Under the pieces are notes generated by a model. That model made no database searches. It was not told the DNA's origin and saw only the letters and a program-made list of their open reading frames with translations. The translations under genes were made by a program, and so were the position numbers. A stretch of DNA of 64,000 nucleotides from Manduca sexta. Its lineage: Eukaryota > Arthropoda > Insecta > Lepidoptera > Sphingidae. Position 1 is the first letter of the stretch, and each line of letters begins with the position of its first letter. The DNA is taken from contig NC_051117.1 of the NCBI RefSeq assembly GCF_014839805.1, positions 5,022,001-5,086,000 on the forward strand, in the 5' to 3' direction. Positions 1 to 12,206 of this stretch are shown in pieces.

Positions 1-923
1 TGCTTAATAAACAGTAGTAACTCTACTTGGGACCTTTCATTTTATTAAGTTCAGTTTGGTACTGTACTGCGTTCATCGTCCTAACACATTAAAAATCAAA
101 ACATAATGGGCAGTAATACTGCAAAACATCTACCAAAACAAAAATATTTCCATTTCTTTTTAGCGTTTCATATACAAAAGTTGCCATGACAGATCTCACA
201 CTTATACAATTATACAGTATGTTAAAAAAAGACATTATTGAAGGGACAGATACAAAAATGTCAAACTAACATCACCCTATATATTTTGACCTTGTCGATG
301 CTAGAGCTATGTGTCGTCATGGCAACTGATGGATGTTTATTCACAGAACTACATACGCTCAGGGGCCTTATTCTCTATGTTAGTGTAAACTCCTAACGCG
401 ACAGTGTTACGTTATCTTCGTGTAATTTCAGTATGCTCATTTTAATAGTTTTAAACGTGACGCGGTGCGTTACGAGCTTGTTACACACCGTTAAAATAAC
501 GTGTGACATAGAGAATAAGGGCCCGGCTTATGAGAGTATGCACCAGTTTTCAGTAATCGACCTGTACTAAAATCATCGATATATATGTACTACGTACTAG
601 ATCTGACGTTACGTACACTCATTGTGTTCGACTTAATTGTACTGCAATCCGTACACGTGATTAGTATGATTTTAACATTGACAGCGTCTAGTTATGTACG
701 GAGTAGCGCTCATAATATAAGAAATTAAGTCTAAGTGTAATACTGGATGTGAAAAAAAAATATTAATGAAATAAAAAAAAATATTTATTGTTCAAGTTAA
801 TAAATAGGTTATAACAGTGACGATTTGGGTGCCATTTTAGTTCAGATTTTGAACAAATAGTTTATACGTTCAAGTCTATAGAATATACGTTAATGACTAA
901 AATATGTTTCTTTAATATTCCAG
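1..923. other. intron of the ATPase gene, no exon seen
   Basis: AT-rich sequence upstream of the first visible ATPase exon, presumably intron because that exon opens at a tttaatattccag acceptor. It holds one MITE (362-525). I see no other coding or RNA signal. Confidence 0.6.
362..525. mobile_element. short MITE, copy 1 (TIR ggggccttattctctat)
   Basis: About 164 bp bounded by inverted ends: ggggccttattctctatgtt on the left, and gacatagagaataagggccc on the right, which is the reverse complement of the same motif. A second copy in opposite orientation lies at 24156-24335 and shares the subterminal blocks gttacacaccgttaaaataa and tagtgtaaac. No coding capacity, so non-autonomous. Superfamily not determined. 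Confidence 0.75.
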
Positions 924-3900
924 TTGCCGTTAGAGGTGGGTATAGTGCAGCAGCACCAGTTCGTGTCGTCGCTGCAGCGCTCGTCGGTGGTGGTTCGAGT
1001 CCTGGGCGAGGACGTGCTGCGCGTCTACTGCAAGGGCGCGCCAGAGATGCTGCGGACTCTGTGCAGGCCCGAGACTGGTGGGTTATAATAATAATAATAT
1101 CAGCCCTGTATTATATACTGTCCCACTGTTGGGCACGGGCCTCCTCTACTACTGAGAGGGAATAGGTCTTAGTCCACCACGCTGGCCTAGTGCGGATTGG
1201 TAGACTTTACACAGCCTCGAAAATTCCTAATAGAGAATTTCTCAGGTATGCAGGTTTCCTCACGATGTTTTCCTTCACCGTTAAAGCAAGCGATAATTCA
1301 CGAAGAATACACACATGATTTTTTAGAAAATTTTTGTCATTCATTAAATAATCTCTTCCTACACATATGTAATATTCATTGTTAAACGTTAATATGTCAC
1401 TTGCACAGTATTTGTTACTTACTATATGTTGTGTCCATAATTTTATACAGGATGTATGAAAATTTTAACTCGTCATAGCTTTTTCATTTACATATAAACA
1501 AAAATTCTGATTGCACATTTATAATATCTCACCTCTTTTGCATACCCTATACCTTTTTTGGTAATTAAAAACGGTTGATGTATTATATTTGATGTAGTGC
1601 ATTAGAAAGAATTCGTCATAAAACTAACCATACAATAGTCTACCAAATGAAATAAAATATTTTCATTTGGTAAAGCCTCATTTTAAATAAGAGCTATTTA
1701 AAACGAGGCTATGAAAATGTGAGTGAAGAAATATTTTAAATTGATATGCTTTTTTCTTAAGATTGATTAAGCTAGCCATTCTATTTAATTTCATTTTACT
1801 TACTCATTGTAATTGATTATATCTTTTATAAGTGATTATTACTCGAATCGCAAACCTCTCCTATAATGCATACATTACGTCAGAACTTATATGCAACTAT
1901 AGTTTTTTATTTCGACACAATATAGTTATTTACAATACAGTTACTATAGTTATTTATTACATTCATAAAGATCGTTCGATTTAAACGGTGAAGGAAAACA
2001 TCGTGAGGAAACCTGCATACCTGAGAAGTTCTCTATAGGAATTTCGAGGGTGTGTGAAGTCTACCAATCCGCACTAGGCCAGCGTGGCGGACTAATGCCT
2101 AATCCCTCTCAGTAGTAGAGGAGGTCCGTGCTTAGCAGTGGGCAAGTGTATAATACAGGGCTGATATTATTATTTATTAAAAACACGCGCTCCACTACTT
2201 TCCCTAATGGCTTACAGTGCGCGTGAGCAATATTAGTGCACACGCGCAGTACGACGGATAATGTCTAAGCGAGGCGTGGATCAGTTGCCTTACCGCGCAA
2301 CATCCCTGCCCAAAAAGTGGTGGGGCGCGTCTAAAGGGATAAAATGACCTATACTTTGTTTAATTACAGTACCGGATAATCTCAACGAAGTTCTGAGTTC
2401 GTACGCGGAGAAGGGTTACCGAGTGATAGCATTGTCGACTCGCATGCTCGAAGTCACGTACAAACAGATACAGCGGATGACCAGGGATGAGGTACGGGCA
2501 TTATCATTTATAATTTAACTAGTAGTCGCTCGCGGTACCACCTTCGTTAAATATCTCCACTGGAAAAGTCTACTGTGTACTTTTTCGGAATAAAATAGCC
2601 TGTATGCTAATCCAGGCGCCTTATATATTTTCGCCGTCTTATACTCTTGCGCCGCCATGTGTGAGCATTTCTTCTAAAGGGAACCCAACATATCATAGAT
2701 ACTAATCTGCATAAATACGGTCCGCAACTCGTTCTGATGATATTTAGATTTTACATAAATTCTACATAAAAGGAAGCCGATAGGATTAGAGTTATAAGGA
2801 CCCTTCGCCATTGCTGTGCGGTGCAGCTATTGCTTATTTATTTATTTAATTATTTCTTCAATAACACACCAGTGACACATGCATCTAAAAATCACAAATA
2901 ATAAGTAATAATACAAATTCTGATACATATGATTATTAAAGATATGCACAGCATTCTCACAAAATAACATCTAGATAGAATTACAAATTAAAATCACAAA
3001 ATAAAATAAAACCAGAAAATACTATAACAAACATAACAGGGCATCGTTTCGGGATTAAAATGAGTGGGTACAAAACAAAAACAAAATTTGAAAATAGTAA
3101 CAATAAAATTAATTTATAGCAACTATGAATTACAATAAAAATGTATCAAAAAGTTAAAATTATAAAATAAAATCAATATTCAGGATTAGAAAAAAAAATT
3201 AGCATTAAATAATAAACTCTAATCTACTTCAAGCAAATGAGCGGCTGTATCGCTTACCATCAGGCGAGCGGCATTCTCGTCTCTTCATTCGAATTCAGTA
3301 AGAAAAATCGAAATATCAATATTAGAATTGATCATATTCCCTTGGTACAGGTAGAATGTGAGCTTGAATTCCTCGGTCTGGTGATAATGGAGAATCGTCT
3401 GAAGGCTGCCACCACGGGCATCATCCGCGAACTGAAGGAAGCCAACCTCCACATAGTTATGATAACTGGTGAGTTAATACTAATATTGTGTTATCATATA
3501 TTATATTAATACTAATAAATAATTTGAACTCAATAAATCGACGGTCCTTACGTATAGTATCGAATCTGTAAAATTGCATTTTGCAAATTCAATACTTTGC
3601 GTAGGGACTGTTGAGTGTTGGTATTTAAACGGTCCTTATTAAAATGAAGTACATTTATTTAAAACAATAAGGATCGAAGTCCTTATCGCCATGATAAAAA
3701 GCACTAAACAAGCGATGTATATTCGACAGTCCCTATGCAAAGTATTGCATCTGCAAAATGCAATATTGCAGATTCGATATTTTACGTAGGGAACGTCGAA
3801 ATATGCTTCTATATTTGTGTTAATACTTTAACACAGAAGGGGACTATCTTATGATTTTTTTTTTTGGGCGTGACAGTGTTGGCAATAACTCTTATAAAAA

Positions 3901-6632
3901 TTATCACAAAACTTTAGCAATTTTTGGGATCTTATGATTTTTTGGGCATGACAGCATTGGCAATGTGTCTTGTAAAAATTATCAAAAACCATTAGCAATT
4001 TTTGGAATGACACAACTAATTTACGTTTCATATTTTTGATTGTCTTTGGTATTTTAAGAATAAGTAAAAAAATATTATTTTGTGTAATTGAGGCGATAAC
4101 ATCCACACGGCGGTGAGCGTGGCGAAGGAGTGCGGCATCCTGGCGCCCGGCGAGAGAGTCGTGCAGCTCGACGTGGACTCCTCGGGGAAGGCGCCCGTCA
4201 TATACTGCGAGAGCACGCTGCATGGGGTGTGTACAATACAACTTATTAACAAACACACACTCACGGTTTTTTATTTCAGAAGGGGTAGGCAGAGTCACAA
4301 CTGGTGCAACCCACTTTTCGTTAGGCAGAGGCACAACTGGAGCAACCCACTTTTCGTCCGGCGTATTCCGTCCCATGATGTGATAGGGAGCTAGGCCATC
4401 GCAATATCGCGCATAAATTCCAGAGTCGTGACTGATACTGTGTAGGAAACCCCAGAATAACTTTACCCAACCTGGGTATTAAACCTAAACCTAAGCACTG
4501 TAGTCGTAGCATACAACTATTCCACAGAGAAAAGGAGATGGTAAAAACTTTTAAGAACTTCGATAACTATGATTATTTCAGGCCCCTGTAGGTCGTCGAA
4601 CGACGTTGTCTCCCAACTGGCGCAGCGTGGACAGTGGATGCGGTTCGTGGCCTGGTTCGGGGTCTGGTTCGGGGTCCGGTTCGGGGTCCGGCTCAGGGTC
4701 CATAGACGTAGAGGCCCCGCGCGCCCCGCCCAACTATAAGATCGTCATGACTGGCGACACTTGGCGGGTGAGTTTATGTTGATTTAGAAATGTAATGAAC
4801 TAATATTAATATAGTCTTTATTTAGGGTTAAACAAAAAAATGTGTTGAAAATATGGTGTTAAATAAATAAGTAATTAGTAAGCATTGAATGCTGATAACT
4901 GTGATTTTAATTAATAAAAAAATGTGCGTTTAGGGGATTTCGTCAGGAACGAAGTTCCGCACGTAATTTGTGTAACTTCGAATATTATTAAAAAGAAAAT
5001 ATTTAGGTTTTCTATATATCTATAAGTTGCACACTTTTTTGGGTTTCCATTTTTCAATACTTATTTTTGCTGTGCTTTATTCGGCATAGACTATAATACT
5101 ATGATTTTGATACTTGGATAGAGAACAAATACTGTTGCCTAGCAGCTCGTATTCAACTGATATAATCTTACGTGACGTAACATTTTTCCCATTATCATAC
5201 TTCATATGTTGCGTTAAGAAACGTTGTTTCCGTAAATAATTTTATTATTTTATGGTTTTACCTACCCTAACACCCCTTGTCCCCCGCAGGTGTTGCGGAG
5301 CCAGTACCCGCAGCTGGTGGGTCGCGTGATCGAGCGCGGCGCGGTGTTCGCGCGCATGTCCTCCGACCAGAAACAACAGCTCGTCGTCGAGTACCAGGCG
5401 CTCGGGTACTATGTCGGTCAGTATGTCTTATGTGGTGTTATTATAAAATTCGCTTGTTAATAATTGTAAGTATTAGGATTATGAAATAATTTAGTTGTTG
5501 TCTAGCATTTACATATATAATGCGTTCAATATTTTTTAAATGGGAGATAAGTAAATTTAACAATTGAGGATTGATCTAATATATTTGAACTATAGATTTG
5601 AAATAGCTGATGTGATGGTACGATCGTTAGTGAGTGTTTGTTGCGCGTGCAGGCATGTGCGGCGACGGCGCGAACGACTGCGGGGCGCTGCGCGCGGCGC
5701 ACAGCGGCGTGTCGCTGTCGGAGCGCGAGAGCTCGGTGGCGGCGCCCTTCACGGCGGCGGCGCGCGACGTGGGCTGCGTGGCGCGCGTGCTGCGCGAGGG
5801 CCGCGCCGCGCTCGCCACCAGCTTCGGCGTCTTCAAGTTCATGGTGGCCTACTCGCTCACCGAGTTCTTCTCCGTCGCCTTCCTCTACTACTTCGACTCC
5901 AACCTCACCGACTTCCAGTTCCTCTTCATTGACATCGCGCTCATCGTTAACTTCGCCTTCTTTTTCGGTGTCACCGAAGCGTACTCGGGCAAGTTGTGCA
6001 AGATCCCGCCGTTGACGTCGCTGTTGGGTCTGGTGCCGTTGTTTTCGTTGACCGGGCAGTTGATTTTGGTGTGCGTTGCCCAGTATTTGAGTTATTATGC
6101 GCTCACGTTCTTCCCGTGGTATGTGAGGCACACGTATGAAGGCAAGGAAGCGAACGAGTGTTGGGAGAATTACGCGATTTACGCCATATCAATGTTCCAG
6201 TATATAATAATGGCCATAGTGTTTAGTCATGGATCTCCGTACAGAAAATCTATACTAACCAATAGACAATTGATGATCAGTATTTTGATTATGACGGGTA
6301 TTTGTATTTATATTGCGGTTGCGCCTGCGCACTGGCTAGCGACGTTCTTAGAACTCAAAATGCCTAAGGACTCGTTGCTGTCGTACATAATTTTGGCGAT
6401 AGCTGCTTTCCATTTAATAATAGCATTGTTATTTGAAAGGGTTATCACCGAATATTTGATGGAAGGTAAGCAGATGATACCGAAGTTTTTGAAAGAGAAA
6501 AGGGTCAGAAAGACACCCCATTTGATGATAAAGAGGCAGCTTACCGACATGGATTATCTTAACTGTGACAATGTAGTTAAATATGACAAGGAAGGCACTC
6601 TCTCAGATTCGAGCTCCGGGAGGGATAGCTGA
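924..6632 (+). CDS. ATP13A3: P5B-type ATPase (ATP13A2/ATP13A3 family), 3' part, 7 exons
   Basis: C-terminal 606 residues of a P5B P-type ATPase. Known members move polyamines or cations across late endosomal/lysosomal membranes. Exons read at 924-1077, 2370-2491, 3351-3468, 4093-4226, 4582-4767, 5290-5416 and 5653-6632. All junctions are GT/AG and keep frame; the stop is TGA at 6630-6632. Visible motifs: nucleotide-binding KGAPE (residues 37-41 of the visible part), P-domain MITGDN (129-134), GMCGDGANDCGAL (about 281-293) with the Mg-binding aspartate, then six hydrophobic segments (about 340-565) matching M5-M10, and a short charged tail. The phosphorylation site DKTGT and M1-M4 must lie left of the window, so the gene is partial only because of the window edge. 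The P-domain loop in exon 5 carries a Gly-Ser minisatellite. The exon 4 acceptor (attgag at 4087-4092) has a weak pyrimidine tract. The C-terminal half alone does not separate ATP13A2 from ATP13A3 (Drosophila anne), so the symbol is a family label. Confidence 0.93.
1085..1305 (+). repeat. dispersed lepidopteran repeat, + copy
   Basis: Contains the blocks cactgttgggcacgggcctc, ctggcctagtgcggattgg and cctcacgatgttttccttca. I recognise this combination as a very common lepidopteran interspersed repeat. It starts within ten bases of the ATPase exon donor at 1078. An inverted copy lies at 1983-2180. The element class is not certain from sequence alone. Confidence 0.7.
1983..2180 (-). repeat. dispersed lepidopteran repeat, - copy
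   Basis: Reverse-complement relative of 1085-1305: it starts acggtgaaggaaaacatcgt and ends in ggctgatattattattt. The two copies end at the same boundary (atcagccctgta side outward), so 1085-2180 forms a long imperfect inverted repeat with an AT-rich spacer of about 0.68 kb inside one ATPase intron. Confidence 0.7.
2492..3350 (+). other. ATPase intron, no feature seen
   Basis: Intron between the GYRVIAL exon and the MITGDN exon. AT-rich; I see no exon, RNA or clear repeat in it. Confidence 0.6.
3538..3799. repeat. tandem hairpin-forming element in ATPase intron
   Basis: Two imperfect palindromes of about 77 bp (3538-3614 and 3723-3799), both starting like tcgac(g/a)gtccctacg and ending cgtaggga.. 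tcga, flank a third short stem (ccttatt around 3633, aataagg around 3667). The two units are about 75 percent alike by eye. Each could fold as a long hairpin with a loop around attgcatt. A MITE made of two palindromic ends is the simplest explanation. Confidence 0.7.
4286..4490 (-). mobile_element. tRNA-like SINE fragment with internal 36-bp duplication
   Basis: Shares cccacttttcg, ttccgtcccatgatgtgata and ctgatactg with the copies at 20509-20745 and 48928-49125. The first 35 bases (4286-4320) are repeated at 4322-4356. It lies in the intron after the ATPase exon that ends at 4226. The tRNA-like B box is on the - strand in better copies. Confidence 0.6.
4642..4701 (+). repeat. coding minisatellite, five 12-bp units (Gly-Ser run) in ATPase exon 5
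   Basis: Five in-frame 12-bp units based on ggttcggggtcc. The first is diverged (encodes GSWP), and the next four encode GSGS each. They sit in a normally variable loop of the P domain between MITGDN and GDGAND, so they change loop length without breaking the frame. Confidence 0.9.
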
Positions 6633-8841
6633 ATTCCGATAGTTTTTTTTTGTTTATCTGTGATTTAAAATCTTTTATTTAAGGTGTTATAGTAAAAGTA
6701 CATTGAAGTATTTTGCCGTTGAATGTTTATCGATAAACACCGACATTGACGGATAATTATTTTGATAATGTAAACTTTTTTTTATGCTTGGAATAAGCAT
6801 GATTATTCCTTACTAATATAAAAAAATGCCGTCGAATTAGAAATAATCGACGCACGTATACAAAATTTGAAAGTGAATTAAAAAAACCTATATATTTAGG
6901 AGAATGTATTCAGGCATAATCGATAATTAAATTATCAAAAAAAAATTATAAATTTTAGTTTAAAGGAAATTGTATCCAGAAATCGTTACAATTATTTGAT
7001 AGTAGGTTATTTCAAACTGTAAGTGTTTACTGAAATTAAATTTCTCGTTACATATGATTTTGTATTCAAATAAAATGAAATTAATCGATTTAATTTTGTT
7101 TTCGAATATCGATATCGTCAATTATTATGAAATGATATTATGATATTATTATTGTATTCTACAATGTATACACCGAAGTGCAAGTATTGTTAATAATATG
7201 AAATATTATATTTTTTATATTTATAGTGTGGTGCTCTTATGCTTTTAGTGATGCATTTTATACGTATTTTTTACATTTTATCGTAGACAATTTTATTTAA
7301 CGCCTAGCGTTATAAAATCATCCGTTAAATTATTTTTAATGATAGTACTGTCATTATTTCTAAAGATAAGTGTGCACTATATGAAATTGTTTCATTCATT
7401 ATGAGTATAGAACTGTTGTCATTGAACATTAACATAGTTAATTTACACCAGTAAAGGAATAACTCACCATCTCACCTCCACTAAGCACATTACACTTATG
7501 ACTGTTGTTTGTAAAGTAATGAACAAGATCTAAACGCATTTTATTAATGAAAATTAAGGTATTATTTAGGTACACTTAGTTTTCTTTCTCTGAATATTGT
7601 ATGAAATATTTCACAAGTATGCATTTTAACTTATGATTTTTGCTTTCATAGATATAAGGATAATTGTGATAACATTCATCGTGAACGTGCCTTAGTTAAG
7701 TATACATTCCATTTTGGTGCTTGTTTACCAAATATTGTATTGTCTATTAAATATATCAGAAATGTTTGTGAGCAGTTCGCCATTTTGAAATGTGGTGTCC
7801 ATCCGGTTTTAACAAATTACTAAATGTTCAGTGTTATATATATTGTTCCAAAGATTTGTGTCATACATGTATGTATATAAATTCTAAATTTGAATTTGTG
7901 TTTCATTTAAATTACGTGTTTATTTTTCTTAACGCGCTACTCGAGTATGACCGCGCGCTAAGTGTAATTTATAAGCCGTCTATTCAAAATTTATAGGAAG
8001 TATAGAAAAATAATACATTATATTCTGCAATATTATGTCATCTGTAAATTAGTGGTCAATAGTTTTTTTTACAATGTGAATAGTATTGCTTCATTAATTT
8101 CATAATGAAAATTACATTAATATTTTGATTCCTTGCATCTTTTAAAGCAATTACACTTGTATTTTGGTAGTTTAAAATTCTCAAAAGACCTATTAAATTT
8201 TTTAACGAAAATATTTGAAGTCTTGGTATATTCGCGCCCGCAACCTGCGCGCCTTAAATGCATGGACCGAGCGTTCAAGGCCGTTAGCTGGGGGGCTTTA
8301 AAGTATTGATCAAAGTTCGTCAGCTACACATTGGCGTAATGACGGATTTACTCTAGGGAGGTAGCTAGCAGAAGCAAAAAAAGGTTGCCGAATCCGACGA
8401 AAGGCCTGCACCACGGAAGGCTCTTGTAAGCACAAGGCTTATTCTAGGGTGGGCACCAACCACCTTTACCCCCTCCTGGGTACACCCATGGTAGCGCGAT
8501 TGACAGTTACATGTTCTAGTGTAGCAGGACATGCTCTGGACATAAAACATATCAATGTTGAGAGTAATTAACTGGCTATCGTGTATAGATCCCAAATTGC
8601 AACTGATGAGACTATTCTTCAAGAAATGTTAAACTACTTATATAGATTTATGTTCATAATATTAATATCTGGGCCTGTTTCAAAACGTTGTTACCCATTA
8701 GTTAATGTAATGACGGTTATTGCATAAAGTACTCTTTTGAATATCATTTATTTGGCCGCATGATTTTTGTATTTAATCTGTTATATTCGACGACGAACGA
8801 AGTAAAAACTTCAACATTGTGAAGCAGCCTTTAGTGACATA
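6633..8841 (+). other. ATPase 3' UTR and downstream region
   Basis: AT-rich sequence after the ATPase stop. A consensus AATAAA poly(A) signal lies at 7069-7074; others may be used. A perfect 16-bp palindrome tgtttatcgataaaca is at 6724-6739. From about 8230 to 8530 the base composition rises in GC without any recognisable product; this may be an old element. Confidence 0.5.
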
Positions 8842-10131
8842 CCGCCTTATTACAAAACGAAGACTAACTATAGTACCGGGTTTAGTACCAGGTTTAAACT
8901 ATGGACTAAGAAAAATGGTATTACAAAACTGAGTTTATCGCTAGTCCGAGGAATATCTGTGGTACTAAAGTTAAACCGCCGTGACCCCTAGTTTAACTCC
9001 AGTACTAACCTCGAAACATCAAATTTCAAAGTTGATAATTGTGTTCAGAGAACCAAATATAAACTAAAATAGAAAAAATGGAAATAAAATTGATTGATTT
9101 AATGGATTTAGAAGATTTAAAAATGTTAGGAACAAACCTGCGGTTCAATAGACCCCGTAGTTTTCGTTAGTGAGTCGTTTAGTCTTACAAATATAGGTAC
9201 ATTTTACATAAGTCATGGTACCTAAATATTCATTACAAAAACAGCAAAATTTACTCACTTATTTGTTATTTTTTTTTCATTCTTTCCATCTTAACATATT
9301 GGTACTCGTCTTGGTTGATTTATTATCTAATATGTAAACCGACTCGGAAATAAGTTAACGTAGTATTTCTTGGATTAAGAAGGAAATTTGTACTAATGTA
9401 ATAACATTTTAATTTATTACACTACTCATAACCAAGATGATTGCTTTTAACTAACCTTTTCTTCAAAAGTCCAATATTCGCCTCGTTTGTTTTGATTTAT
9501 TGCTCCATTTTTAATTGGTATAACTAAAATATACGTAATGTACGTGATTCCACAACAAAAACAATTACACTTGTGATGCTGTTACCGTGCCTAAATTGTT
9601 ATAAAAGAACAACGTTTCTTTATGTTACTTGAAGTGCTAATAATCAAAATCATAAATAAACCGAAATGTAAACATTTTGATAATGTTCAAATATGCGCGC
9701 CGCACACTTCATTCCATTGTACGCTAGCTTAACAAGTCAACAGTGAATTAAAACAAAACCAAGCCATTTTAAATTATTCAGCTTTAAGATATATTTATAT
9801 AGCAAAATAGTTTATATTTAGCATCATCATCATTATCTAAATCACATTTTATTAAACATTTTGCCCTTCGTTTTATACATACTTGTGTTAAAAGGAACGG
9901 TGCGTCAAACGCGGAGTGAATGAATTAATGGAGTACGGTAATTTTTTGCTTATACTCTGTGGATACTAATTAAATCAGGGACTATCTTCGGTACTAGTTA
10001 ATCCTCGGTTAGTCTTGGATTTGTAATAAGAATGAATTTTAGTCCGAGTACTAACTTTAATACCGTAACAAACCTAGACTTTTTAGTCTTGGTTTAACCC
10101 AGTACTAACCTATCTTTTTGTAATAAGGCGG
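8842..10131. mobile_element. terminal-inverted-repeat element, about 1.29 kb
   Basis: Ends are ccgccttattacaaaa on the left and its reverse complement on the right (ttttgtaataaggcgg ending at 10131). Both sides are flanked by ata, a possible 3-bp target duplication. Subterminal regions repeat the motifs gactaa, gtactaa and ggtttaac on both sides. The interior holds no intact reading frame; a short run at 9079-9168 (MEIKLIDLMDL..) could be a remnant. A 3-bp target and this design would fit PIF/Harbinger, but I saw no transposase motif. Confidence 0.65.
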
Positions 10132-12175
10132 ATAGGGTTTAGAAAAACACATTAATTTAATAATTAATTTATTACTTACTAAAAAGCAATAAATAGATTG
10201 AACATAGACTCTATTAATAAAATTAACAAAAGTTCTATGATAACTTTACACATAATCTTCATTTGGCATCACAGTTATCCAGAAATACAGTAGGTATGTA
10301 GTCGCACACAACATAATACGTCATAAACAATTTACAATTGTGAAATTAAAATCGACTTAAACAATTAATGCCACATCCACACAATGTGCTACATCTTAAG
10401 ATGCTTTCAAATAGCGTAAGATTTTATCCCAAAAAACGAAATAAATATTTAGTCCTAAATAACATTTGTGCCAAACAATAAGTAATTGGTAGACAAGTAG
10501 TAGTAATAACTGGGGAATCGTGAATTACTTTTCTCTATACCTACATACCTACGTCGAACGAAGACAAATTGAACAACTTTACTAAACGTCATAATATAGA
10601 TAAAAAATTTATAAATGGTTAACTTATACACGAATTTCTAAAATGCAATTTACCAAAAATTCCGTACATACAAAACATGTTAGAACACTAAAATTCTCGA
10701 TCATGGCATAACTTTAAAAATAATAGATAATATAGTTTAAATATAAAAGTTGTTAACATGAATACGTTGGTGCAAGTAAGGATATAGTGATTTGTGACGA
10801 TAATATATTTTACCATAAATCGAAATAAAGTGTCTGCCACACAGTTGTAACTAAGCGAACTTGACAAGACAAACCACACAACAATAGACAGGAGAACTAT
10901 TATATATATTGTACTTTAATGGGAATTTCTATCATCTTAATTTATATGTTGCAAGGTATCCTATAGTTCTAATATTCATATAAATTTTCAATTTTAAGCA
11001 TAACTTAGAGAAACAAAGTATTTATAAACATAGTCAAATTTATATAAATTTGGGCAAGAGAACAGTCGACTTTTTGTCTAACGTTAGTACCTAGCACTGC
11101 CGAGTCGAAATGATAGGTACAGTTGGCAATTTGCGTCATTAGTCTAGTTGCAAATGTGTGGGCGACCTTTAAAACTCTTGACAACTCCAGCACCTTTATA
11201 ATAGCTTTCTTTACAATTTCATTGTATGTAGCAATTTTGGAATATTCACAAAATTGTTTTATCGATAACATTATCGATGTCTGCTTGAACACGGTGGGAT
11301 CGAATGTATTGTACTTTTGTATAATTTCATTTAGCCACCATTGATTTTATAAGTCTTGAAAGTAATTAGTACATTTGGAACGGAAGATCCAGGAATGAAT
11401 TGAGTAGGTAAGGAGAAAAAGGTTTTAGGTACCTATTTATTTATTTCCAATAACTCATATTTTGCGTAAGCTAACCTTTTTTACTCGGTTCCTGGATCTA
11501 GTCCATATGATTTACATTAACGTTAAATCTTAATCGATTACAAATCGATATTACCATAATTGGTAACTATGAATATATTTTATATGAATTACATTTAACA
11601 ATGGTAACGGTTAAAATCATATCATGTTTCTATAGCCGTACCATTTCTGTAAGCTTACAAGCAGTTACAAAATGGAACACTTTTTCGGAGTATTTTGTTG
11701 CGACACTAAGAGCCGGCTAGATCTAGCATATTGAGAATTACATAAACAAGCGTTTATCGAGGCCGTAAAATGTGAGTATAAAAGTCAGATCCAACAAAGT
11801 CACAATTAAAATAAAATATGAACATCCTAGATAAAACTTTTTAATTCATACTTATTTAAAAAAATGTTTCGTAACTTTATAACAATCTTGGATTTGATTT
11901 CTATCGACACATAACATAAGAATTATACAATATGTATTGGCAAATGTCGACCTCGTGATAACTGTCTATGCATCAGCTTGTATCCTATATGCTCTAAGCA
12001 TTAACTGACGAAGCTAAACTTCTATATATTCCAACAATTGGAGAATCTTCACCACATCCAGTACATTCGTTTAAAACGTTACATTGGAATCGAATATTGG
12101 ACCTTACGATTAAAGTTAAAATCTACGCTTATTTTATAAATGTAGATTTGTCGCGTGTCGGATCGATGATATTTT
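10132..12175. other. intergenic, nothing recognised
   Basis: AT-rich sequence between the two convergent genes. Short open frames on both strands have no family resemblance that I can see. It could include distal 3' UTR of either gene. Confidence 0.5.
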
Positions 12176-12206
12176 TCATGGATTTCGTCTCAGTTTGGAG
12201 AAAAAG
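12176..12206 (-). CDS. candidate alternative last exon of the ankyrin gene
   Basis: A good acceptor (tttaattttacag, reading on -) opens at 12206. Joined to the exon ending at 15264, which leaves two bases of a glycine codon, it reads GFFSKLRRNP then TGA (12176-12178). The usual last exon at 14351 in the same phase gives GIPKLKRKK then stop, so both would give short basic ends. A different phase would read 25 codons to a stop further down. No transcript evidence is available here. Confidence 0.35.

Noticed and set aside
893..1165. 90-codon + frame across the first ATPase exon
   Set aside because: It is the wrong frame over the KGAPE exon and runs through the donor into a repeat.
5526..6131. 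201-codon - strand frame and other-frame + strand frames over the last ATPase exon
   Set aside because: GC-rich third positions of the ATPase exon open all frames here. Only the frame with GDGAND and the membrane segments makes a known protein.
8365..8622. 85-codon - frame in a GC-richer island after the ATPase
   Set aside because: No recognisable domain; it looks like old repeat sequence, and no element family could be named.
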